NCBI RefSeq assembly: GCF_050947335.1
Contig: NC_134989.1
Coordinates: 8,053,501-8,117,500, forward strand
Reading direction: 5' to 3'
Length of the DNA stretch: 64,000 nt
Source: Megachile rotundata
Lineage: Eukaryota; Arthropoda; Insecta; Hymenoptera; Megachilidae
Below the pieces are notes generated by a model that made no database searches, had not been told where the DNA came from, and saw only the letters and a program-made list of their open reading frames with translations. The first letter of the stretch is position 1, and each line of letters starts with the position of its first letter. This document shows positions 1-8,321 of this stretch, in pieces. Made by a program: the position numbers and the translations under genes.

Positions 1-1020
1 TATTCGAAAGAGTACGAAAATGAAATATGTATGTTCACTGTCGATTGTCGATCGATTTCAGCAAAAAGGTATGAACTTAGAGTGTGAATGTAGTATTGAA
101 CTCGGGTGTCGGAGACGTCCCGGGACGTACTCCCTAGGATTAGGCTTTTTTGCACCCGGGTGGTATGTGTGAGAACCGTGGAGTGTGTTTTTGTGAGAAT
201 GGACTTTGCAATTTTTTAAATATAGTGATAGGCAGGCAGGTAGCTTACTTCTGGTGTGAATGAGTTAGTTTTAAGTAGGTAGGGCCAGAGCAAGCTTTCA
301 CGTTTCTCTGTTCTCCTCTCTCACACGTGAGATGCTTGCATCTGGGGGGTTCACGAAAAATCGAGAAGAGAAAAATATTAAATATGAATTTATTTAATAT
401 TCTCTTGAACTCGATTGTTCGTTCAGGCCAGGCCTTTTAGTTTGTAAGTCGCAGTCGGGTTCTAGATCCGACTGCAAAAATGAAGTATAAAGCGAAGTGA
501 AGTGCAGTGAAATAAAATATTCTGCTCGGACATTCTTTTACGGACAGCGCATTCTGAGAATCGCTGGTCGTATCTTTTTATTTTGAGTTATTTTTCTTTT
601 TTATTAATTTAACTTTTACATGAAATTTCGATTTTGTTATCGATCGAAATAAATGGATACTGGTGCAATTTTATTTCTATAAAATTGTTTGCTATCTGTT
701 TATGGAGATTGATAGCGAAATTGAAATTTTATGTGAAAAATAAGAATGTCCGAGTTACCGTAAAAATTCGCGAGTGATTTTTGTGAGGCTTTGCCGAAGA
801 GAGAAGAGGCTATACGCCGAAGAGCCCCGGCAAAAGTTGCCAAAGAAGAGGGGAACTATTAATGAATGTCCATCCTAAGATCTTAGGATGGACAGTCATT
901 CTGTCACTATGCTCACTATTATTTTTTTGTATTTTACATGTATTTTTTTGAACGATACAAAATGTATCGTTTTGCTCGAATTTTTACGAGCAAAGCTACT
1001 CGCGATTTTATTCGCGATTC
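1..1020. repeat. Hairpin-rich non-coding stretch
   Basis: No protein-coding frame is convincing here. The stretch holds several separate inverted repeats: 111-133 (core ACGTCCCGGGACGT), 368-404 (AATATTAAATA paired with TATTTAATATT), 451-475 (GCAGTCGG with CCGACTGC), 861-900 (a 28-bp perfect palindrome at 867-894 plus 5-bp outer arms) and 951-971 (AACGATAC with GTATCGTT). The density of stems resembles the duplicated module further right, so this may be the left part of the same RNA locus. That link is inference. The left boundary lies outside the window. Confidence 0.5.
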
Positions 1021-1340
1021 GAGATTTTTAGGCCCTCCCTATTAAATTTCGCGATTAGAGATTTTTTTATAACTTTGCAATTAAATTTTGAGATTAGAGA
1101 TTTGCATACCCCTTTGCGATTCGAGATTTTTATGCCCTCCCTATTAAATTTCGCGATTAGAGATTTTTTTATAACTTTGCAATTAAATTTTGAGATTAGA
1201 GATTTGCATACCCCTTCGCGATTCGAGATTTTTATATCCCTTTGCAATTTTATTACGAAATTAGAGATTTTATATCCCTTCGCGATTATATATTGAGATT
1301 CGCGATTTTTATATCCCTTCGCGATTTTAATTTCTCCCAA
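1021..1340. repeat. 102-bp tandem repeat and degenerate continuation
   Basis: Two adjacent copies of a unit of about 102 bp are visible; the word GCCCTCCCTATTAAATTTCG recurs at 1032 and 1134. A shorter degenerate series of GCGATT(C)GAGATTTTTAT words follows to about 1340. Open frames across it on both strands are by-products of the repeat and are not annotated. Confidence 0.75.
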
Positions 1341-2001
1341 TTTTATGTGTTAATTATTTTTCTCTGTTTCAGGAATTGATTTTGTATAAATTGTTTTATT
1401 GTTGATTGATTTTAAATTCGTAATTTTCATTGTGCTTCTTGTTTTTTTGAAGGGTTGTTTCACTTTTTTTCGTACAATTTTATAGGTTAATAAAGTTTTG
1501 TATGTTTCAGAATTTAATTCTTGGTAAGCTATGTTCTCTATTCCCAAATTTCTGTGTTAATAAATTTTTGTTTGTTTCAGAATTTAATTTTTTGCTAAGT
1601 TATGTTGTTCTCTCTTCTGAAATCCGCAATTTTCATTGCGTTTTGTGTTTTTTGAAATTCTTGTATGAAACAAAGAAAAATCTTGCTCCCTCTCCCACCA
1701 TTTTCTGTGTTAATAAAATTTTGTCTGTTTCAGAATTCAATTTTAAGTAAGTAATGAAATAATTTATATTTGTCTTAATAAGTTTTGTCTGTTTCAGATC
1801 TTTATTTTATGTAAGTATTGAAATCATTCATTTTCGTCTTAATTACTTTTATCTCTTTCAGATCTTTATTTTATGTAAGTATTGAAATAATTTATATTTG
1901 TCTTATTTACTTTTGTCTGTTGCAGAATGTAATTTTTGATAAGTTCTGTTCAATGCATTAGTTTTTTAATTCCGAGCTTGTGGGAGGATGGGTGGGCTCG
2001 G

Positions 2002-2042
2002 GCGCAGGTTTTTCGTCACAATATGTGGCGAAAAGCCTGCGC
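2002..2042 (+). ncRNA. 19-bp hairpin, block I copy A
   Basis: Arm 2002-2020 (GCGCAGGTTTTTCGTCACA) pairs over all 19 positions with 2024-2042 (TGTGGCGAAAAGCCTGCGC) if two G-U pairs are allowed; the loop is 3 nt. The same hairpin occurs at 5080-5120 in copy B. The stem is shorter than a typical animal pre-miRNA. Confidence 0.7.
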
Positions 2043-2051
2043 ACATTGTAA

Positions 2052-2245
2052 GTGCCTTTTGTTCTAACTTGCACTTATCTTTAACTCAATTTTTTAACTT
2101 CTTACATATTAGATTTTAGTAGTAGCCAATCATTTTTATTGTCAATTGCTCGAAACTTAAAAGAAAGTTCTTCCAACTTTCTTCTTTAACCCTTTTCTTT
2201 ACAAACTTTTATATTATACGAGTGCAATGTTAGAACAAAAGGCAC
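2052..2245 (+). repeat. Long-range stem closing block I copy A
   Basis: The 5' arm 2052-2074 (GTGCCTTTTGTTCTAACTTGCAC shortened) is nearly complementary to 2222-2245, about 150 nt away. The copy B counterpart arms are 5130-5152 and 5301-5324. Between the arms lies a smaller hairpin of the AGAAAGTT/AACTTTCT type near 2163. The 5' arm starts right at a GTAAGT donor-like word. Confidence 0.65.
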
Positions 2246-3987
2246 ATTTAGGGCTTTAATATTGTAGTATGCGTGAGTGTGTGAAAATGTGAGTACACGA
2301 TACAGGACTTATTTAGTTTAAGAGTTTTTCAGATTCGAAATGATTTTATTTTTTATTTTGAAGATTTCAAGACTACTTTCTATTTTATTCCTTGCTTGGA
2401 AGTTTTCAAGTCTTCTCTATTTTATTCTTTGCTTGGAAGTCTTCTCTATTTTATTTCTTGCTTCGAAGTTTTCAAGACTCTTCGTTATTTCATTCCATCT
2501 ACTGTATTTTTGGTGATTTCAATTTTTCCAAAGTTGTGTTTCGAATAAAGATTGATTTCATTCTTTGTTTTTCAATTTTCTGTCTTTAACTGCATTCGTC
2601 TGTTTCAGGTTTAAATTTATGTAAGTAATCTTTAATATTTTATATTTGTCTAAATTATTTTTGTATGTTGCAGGTTTTTATTGTATGTAAGTAAGTTTTA
2701 ATGATTTATATTTGCCTTCATCACTTTTGTTTGTTTTAGATTTTTATTTCAAGTAAGTAATCTTTAATATTTTATATTTGTCTAAATTATTTTTGTATGT
2801 TACAGGTTTTTATTGTATGTAAGTAAGTTTTAATGATTCATATTTGCCTTCATCACTTTTGTTTGTTTCAGATTTTTATTTCAAGTAAGTAATTTTTAAT
2901 ATTTTATATTTGTCTAAATTATTTTTGTATGTTTCAGGTTTTTATTTTGTGTAAGTAAGTTGTAATGATTCATATTTACCTTAATCAGTTTTGTCTGTTT
3001 CAGATTTTTATTTTAAGTAAGTAATTTAATGTTTTCTATGTGTCTAATTACATATATCTGTTTCAGATTTTTATTTCAAGTAAGTAATTTATTTTCTTTG
3101 TTAATAAATATTTGTTTGTTTCAGATTTTTATTTTAAGTAAGTAATTTATTTTCTTTGTTAATAAATATTTGTCTGTTTCAGATTTTTATTTTAAGTAAG
3201 TAATTTATTTTCTTTGTTAATAAATATTTGTCTGTTTCAGATTTTTATTTCAAGTAAGTAATTTATTTTCTTTGTTAATAAATATTTGTCTGTTTCAGAT
3301 TTTTAGTTTAAGTAAGTAATTTATTTTCTTTGTTAATAAATATTTGTCTGTTTCAGATTTTTATTTTAAGTAAGTAATTTATTTTCTTTGTTAATAAATA
3401 TTTGTCTGTTTCAGATTTTTATTTCAAGTAAGTAATTTATTTTCTGCCTTAATAAATATTTCTATGTTTCAGGTTTTTATTTTAATAATTTGGTTTATCT
3501 TAATTTCGTTCAGATATTTCAGGTTCTTATTTTAATTAAGTAATGAAATGTTTCATTTTTATGTTACAGGTTTTGATTGTAAGTAATTGAGTACTTCCCT
3601 AATATATTCTATTTTATTTGCGCATTTTTATCAAGTCGACTCGAATTTTATTTCCCTTTTACTCCGAAAATGTTAATATGAATTTTGCATGTTAGCATGA
3701 ATTCTGCATGCCCAAAATTACAAAGTTACAAATCTTGCATGTGCTTCTCTATTTCCTCTTTTTATTGCTACACTTAATTATTCTATAGCTAATGAAGAGG
3801 TCATCACTGAAGACTTCCTTCGAGGGATTTCATCAACTTATGCGCTAATTTTAAGTTTACTTCTAGTTATTTTAAGTTGCGTCTATTGTAACATATTGTA
3901 GTATGAATGAGTGAATGTGTGAGATGCGTATACGCGAAGATTGAAGACATCGATCATCAAGAGATCATCGAAGTAACTTCGTGGGAC

Positions 3988-4064
3988 GCGTGCGTTAGTT
4001 TTAAGTTAATTTTATGCGTGCGTTAGTTTTAAGTTAATTTTATGCGTGCGTTAGTTTTAAGTGT
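3988..4064 (+). repeat. 28-bp direct repeat, three copies
   Basis: The unit begins GCGTGCGTTAGTTTTAAG and recurs at 3988, 4016 and 4044. Copy B has only one to two diverged units near 5615-5665, preceded by an 11-bp repeat (ATCATCGAGGG) at 5572-5615. Confidence 0.8.
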
Positions 4065-4097
4065 ATGCTTGTGGGCAGGGCGGGTGGGTCCCTGTAA

Positions 4098-4677
4098 GTG
4101 CCTCTTATTCTAACTTGCACTCATCTTCACAACTCTCAATCTTTGTACGCGTTAGCTTATAGTATATTCAGCTATTTTTTGTCAATCATTCCGAACCCAA
4201 GTGGATCATTGGGGGTTCATAGCGCTGTGAACACGCGGCAGAGGTGAGCTGCAAGTGCTGGTGTAGCGCCAGGGACACATCTCTGCGGGGCCGATCGATT
4301 GATGGCTCATCTCGATCTGCCGCCTCACGGCAGGGGTCTCCTCTCTGCGGTCAGACTTGCTTCAAACGCAAGCGGCGGGGAAATGGGAGACCCTCCGCGG
4401 ATGTGTCACTCGTTCTTGCCAGTATTTTCGGTTCATCTCTGTCTCGTGGTTCACGTAAGTCACTATGGACTACCCTTTGACCCATGGAAGGCGAGGTTCA
4501 CTTGGCGAAAAATACTGATCCCCTTTTTTCACAGAAGGTTCTTCTAACTTTCTTTTCTTTTAGTAGAAAGTTCTTCTAACTTTCTTTGCTTTTAATAGAA
4601 AGTTCTTCAAACTTTCTTCCCTTTGCTTTTTGAATTCGTCATAGATTATTCGAGTGCAATCTTAGAGTAAGAGGTAC
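4098..4677 (+). repeat. Long-range covarying stem closing block III copy A
   Basis: Arms 4098-4122 and 4652-4677 pair across about 530 nt. The copy B arms are 5703-5727 and 6296-6321. The sequence between the arms is unusually GC-rich for this window (4200-4470 in A, 5800-6150 in B) and includes a near-palindrome at 4215-4232 / 5820-5837. In B there is also a GC-rich hairpin at 5902-5945. Confidence 0.65.
4533..4617 (+). repeat. Three small hairpins at 32-nt spacing, copy A
   Basis: AGAAAGTT-CTTCT-AACTTTCT hairpins lie at 4533-4553 (one base differs), 4565-4585 and 4597-4617. The same triplet occurs in copy B at 6173-6193, 6205-6225 and 6237-6257. Single versions sit in block I of both copies. 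Confidence 0.8.
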
Positions 4678-4760
4678 CGTGCGGCGTTTAAGATAAGTTA
4701 AGCGTAGGTGTGTGGGTACCCATGCGATTAGTATTAAGTTAATGTATGTGTGCGTGTGTG

Positions 4761-5014
4761 ATACAAGTTCTTTGCTGGATAGTGGTAAAGAACTTGTATA
4801 TGCGAGCCTATGAGCTAAGTAGAGTCAGAACTCATTTACCCTTCCGATAAATGAGCGATTTGCAAATGGAGGGTGGTAGGGATTTGGAGTTAGGGTGGGT
4901 CACTATCTTATCGTAGCCACCTCCTCGTGGTGTGACCCGGTAATCGATGTCGTTTTCTAAATATTTTTCACGAAATTAACTTTAGAAAACGATATCGAGC
5001 TAAGAGCTACGATC
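4761..5014 (+). repeat. Block IV stems, copy A
   Basis: A 13-bp perfect stem, ATACAAGTTCTTT with AAAGAACTTGTAT, spans 4761-4799. A smaller stem spans 4831-4855. A GGGTCAC/GTGACCC pair encloses CCAC/GTGG, the covarying stem runs 4944-4961 with 4981-4998, and ATCGTAGC near 4894 pairs with GCTACGAT near 5005. The counterparts in copy B begin at 6409. Confidence 0.7.
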
Positions 5015-5047
5015 GTAACTTCTCAATTCCATATCTAAATTACAATA

Positions 5048-6665
5048 ATTCCGAGCTGTGGGAGGAAGGGTGGGCTCGGGCGCAGGTTTTTCGTCACAAT
5101 ATGTGGCGAAAAGCCTGCGCACATTGTAAGTGCCTTTTGTTCTAACTTGCACTCATCTTTAACTCAATTTTTTAACTTGTTACATATTAGAGTTTAGTAG
5201 TAGCCAATCATTTTTATTGTCAATTGCTTCAAACTTAAAAGAAAGTTCTTCCAACTTTCTTCTTTACCCCTTTTCTCTACAAAGTTTTAAATCATAGAAG
5301 TGCAATTTTAGAACAAAAGGCACATTTAGGGCTTAATCATTTTTGTATGTTTCAAGTTTTTATTTTATGTACGTAATTTATTTATTCATATGTGTCTTAA
5401 CTGTATTTGTATGTTTCAGGGTTCCATTTCAACGATTCTTGTTTGTTTTAATTTCATTGAGATGTTTCAGGTTTTTATTTTAATTAGATAATCTTGCATT
5501 TCCTTTTCTGTTTCCTTTTTTTATTGTCACACCTACTTACTTTCAGGTCATGAATAGTTCATCATTGAATACATCGAGGGATCATCGAGGGATCATCGAG
5601 GGATCATCGAGGGATGCGTGCGCTAGTTTTAAGTTGATTTTATGCGTGCGTTAATTTTAAGTTAATTGTAATCGTGTGGGAAGGGTGGGTGGGTCCTTGT
5701 AAGTACCTCTCATTCCAACTTGCACTCATCTTCTCAATTCTCAATCTTTGTACGCGTTAACTTGTAGTATACCCACTTATTTTTTGTCAATCGTTCTGCG
5801 CCCAAGTGGATCATTGGGGGTTCATAGCGCTGTGAACACGCGGTAGAGGTGAGCTGCAAGTGCCGGTGTAGCGCGAGTGATATTCTTTGCCCGGCGGGGC
5901 CGATCGGGGGGAGCACCTCTCATAGCATGATGTGCCCCCCCGATCTGCCGCCATACTGCCAAGGGGCATCACGGTAAGGGTGTCCTCTGTATAAGTCGCC
6001 CGCGCGTCAGAAATGGGAAACCCTCCGCCAACTGGGGTGTATCACTCGTTCTTACCAAAGGTATCTTCGGTTCATCTTTGCCGTCGTGGTTCACGTAAGC
6101 CACTATGGGCTACCCTTTGACCCATGGAAAGCAAGGTTCGCTTGGCGAAAAATAATGGTCCCCTTTTTTGATAGAAAGTTCTTCTAACTTTCTTTTCTTT
6201 TAGTAGAAAGTTCTTCTAACTTTCTTTGCTTTTAGTAGAAAGTTCTTCTAACTTTCTTATTTCCCTTTGCTTTTTGAATTCGTCATAGATTATTTGAGTG
6301 CAGTCTTGGAATGAGAGGTACCATGCGGCGTTTAGAATAAGTTAAGCGTATGCGTGTGGGATCCCGTGCGATTAGTATTAAGTTAATGTATGTGCGTGAG
6401 CGTGTGTGATACAAGTTCTTTACTGGATTGTGGTAAAGAACTTGTATGTGCGAGCCTATGAGCTATGTAGAGTCGGAACTCATTTATCCTTCTGATAAAT
6501 GATGTTGCATTTGGAGGGTGGATGGGATTTGGAGTTAGGGTGGGTCACTATCGTAGCCACCTCCACGTGGTGTGACCTGGTAATTGGTATAGTTTTCTGA
6601 AGGCTTCAAAAAATCTTCAGAGAACTATACCGAGCTAAGAGCTACGATTAGAATTTAATTTAGAA
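5048..6665 (+). repeat. Module copy B
   Basis: Second copy of the module, shorter than A mainly because its splice-like array has only two or three degenerate units (about 5340-5500). Block I spans 5048-5335, block III about 5520-6340 and block IV about 6341-6665. All principal stems of copy A are retained here, with sequence changes that keep pairing. Confidence 0.75.
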
Positions 6666-7040
6666 TTAGAATTTAGAATTTAAGAGCTACGATTGTAATT
6701 TTACTTATAATATATGTATATATAGTTGTATAGATTTATACAGTCATACATATAACTAACCTAACCCAGCCTAATGTAATCTAACCCAACCTATACATTC
6801 ATAGTTTACAATGCAATTATAAGAATTTTTGAAAAATTATGTGAGATCATTAAGGTGCCCTACTCAGTCACCACTGCGTGTACCGGCTAGGTACGGCATT
6901 GGCAGCAAGCTGTGACGTCAGCTAACGCATGCGCATAAAGCTCTCGCGTGAGATAAAATCTCACGACTGCCCAACACTGGCACTGTTGCATCAGTGCACT
7001 GTTTTCAAAGGAGACGCGCCAATGTACAAATGAAGCTTCC
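6666..7040. promoter_or_regulatory. GC-richer element with CRE and NRF1-like words
   Basis: After an AT-rich tail (6700-6840), bases 6850-7020 are GC-richer. They contain TGACGTCA at 6913-6920 (CRE consensus), GCATGCGC at 6927-6934 (NRF1-like) and an 8-bp hairpin CGTGAGAT/ATCTCACG at 6947-6965. No gene start can be tied to it. It could be a promoter or enhancer, or the 3' end of the repeat locus. Confidence 0.3.
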
Positions 7041-8321
7041 AAAATATTTTTAACTTATTAAATGAATTACTTGACAGTAAACTATTATTCATTTTTGCTA
7101 CAAAATGAACCAGCTTGTTTTTAAAACTGTGCAATTATGTAAGAACATTTTATTACTTAAAATTCAATACCCTTTTTTGGTGATATAACAAGTGATAAAG
7201 ATTTTTGCCACTTACTTGTTTTTCCTGAAGAAAGTTGCACTCCAGTATAAAGAGTAGAAACATTTCAATAGTCGACAAGGAAACTATTTTATGGAGAGAG
7301 AAAAAAAACACAATCAATTTAAAGAAACATTTTTCAAACATCAAAGGTACCGCCTGAAGTATCCTTACTCTTTGGTTTTGCAGTGGATAGGAACCTTTCC
7401 TTTTTGATTATTAATTTCCCCAAAGAAACCAGATTTGCACTTCACCAAAGAAACCAGATTTGCATTTCACCAAAGAAACCAGATTTGCATTTCCCCAAAG
7501 AAACCAGAATGTACGCGCACACTATTCTGCGCTTACTGCCCTCTTTTATAAAAATTGGTACCAATTCGCAGGTCGCACAATTTAGTATACGTACAATCTA
7601 GTATAAGTCTATGGTTCTTCTGGCTAATCATATATTTTTCTCCACTATGTATATGGCCACGAAATTAGAAATATACCATAGAAGGGTACTACTGGTAGTG
7701 AGAACGATTTGAGCTGTGCAACTAAGAATGCTCTCTCGTAAAATAATATACATATTTTAACAGTATTTAATTGGATAAAAATGTAAAAATTTTTTGATAT
7801 AATAAAAATATAAGTATTTATTGTTCTTGCTTATTTCATAGCGTACCATTTAAAAAAGATAACTTTGCATCGGGTCTACATTAATCGATTATTTTCGGAA
7901 CGCCATTTTCATTATTGCCCATCGCGCGATTAAATGTTACCTAGCGTAAGGTATAGCGTTGAAATAAAGTGAAGATTTTGTATAATCCTGGAATCAAGAC
8001 GTTATAAAGGAAATTTGTGAAAGTAAATCCATATTACGATATATGCACATATGCACTTTTGTACATATCGGTAAAAGATTTATTTTTATGAACCTACGAA
8101 TTAGATAAAACGATTATGAAGAACCGAAAGGGTACAACGATAGCAGAGTATTTGATAAAAGATTTGGTTTAGTTCCATTCATTGATTAACTTTCTGTATG
8201 CGTCAGTTGCGTCACAAATCAGTTATCAATATTGCATGTAATGTCGGTAATGTTTTAATCCAAGTGTCATTTGTCTCGAAAGTCAAGAGCAGAAAATTCT
8301 TATTTGAAGGTCGACAATAAA
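7041..8321. other. Intergenic, with 25-bp repeat at 7421-7510
   Basis: AT-rich DNA without a convincing gene. A 25-bp unit beginning CAAAGAAACCAGATTTGCA is repeated about 3.5 times, starting at 7421, 7446, 7471 and 7496. The last few hundred bases (about 7870-8321) should hold the promoter and 5' UTR of the gene starting at 8322; no TATA box stands out. Confidence 0.6.

Larger units (their letters stand above)
1490..3600 (+). repeat. Tandem array of splice-site-flanked 13-nt units
   Basis: Each unit reads pyrimidine tract plus TGTTTCAG, then a 13-nt A/T-rich core (for example ATTTTTATTTTAA), then GTAAGTAA. The plus strand therefore carries a consensus 3' splice site, a 13-nt exon-like piece and a consensus 5' splice site, over and over. 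At 3061-3480 the period is a regular 58 bp, with acceptors at about 3061, 3119, 3177, 3235, 3293, 3351 and 3409. Looser copies lie at about 1731, 1790, 1853, 2603, 2667, 2737, 2803, 2868, 2934 and 2998. The intervening 45 nt also contain a TTAAT branch-point-like word. Block 1969-2257 interrupts the array. Whether any unit is spliced cannot be told from sequence. Confidence 0.8.
1969..6665 (+). ncRNA. Candidate structured non-coding RNA locus, two tandem module copies
   Basis: Copy A (about 1969-5047) and copy B (about 5048-6665) share the same order of blocks: I (1969-2257 / 5048-5335), a splice-like array (long in A, remnant in B), III (about 3780-4700 / 5520-6340) and IV (about 4700-5047 / 6341-6665). 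Each block contains stems that pair fully only when G-U pairs are allowed. Between copies, two stems differ by matched double substitutions that keep pairing (see findings). Splice-like signals all point to the plus strand, so plus is the likely sense. No long open frame is present. I do not recognise it as a known RNA family; expression is unproven. Confidence 0.5.

Noticed and set aside
451..475. T-arm-like hairpin GGGTTCTAGATCC
   Set aside because: The loop deviates from the T-loop consensus and no acceptor or anticodon arm fits; listed only as a hairpin.
1008..1340. 110-codon minus-strand frame
   Set aside because: Product of the 102-bp tandem repeat; low-complexity Lys/Ile/Asn peptide without family pattern.
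2990..3480. Regular 58-bp repeat that could suggest a CRISPR array
   Set aside because: The whole unit is conserved including the would-be spacer, the repeat is made of splice-site words, and the DNA is insect nuclear.
4244..4547. Overlapping 78- and 82-codon frames in block III of copy A
   Set aside because: Both fall in a GC-rich structured segment and are not kept open in copy B, so they are not protein genes.
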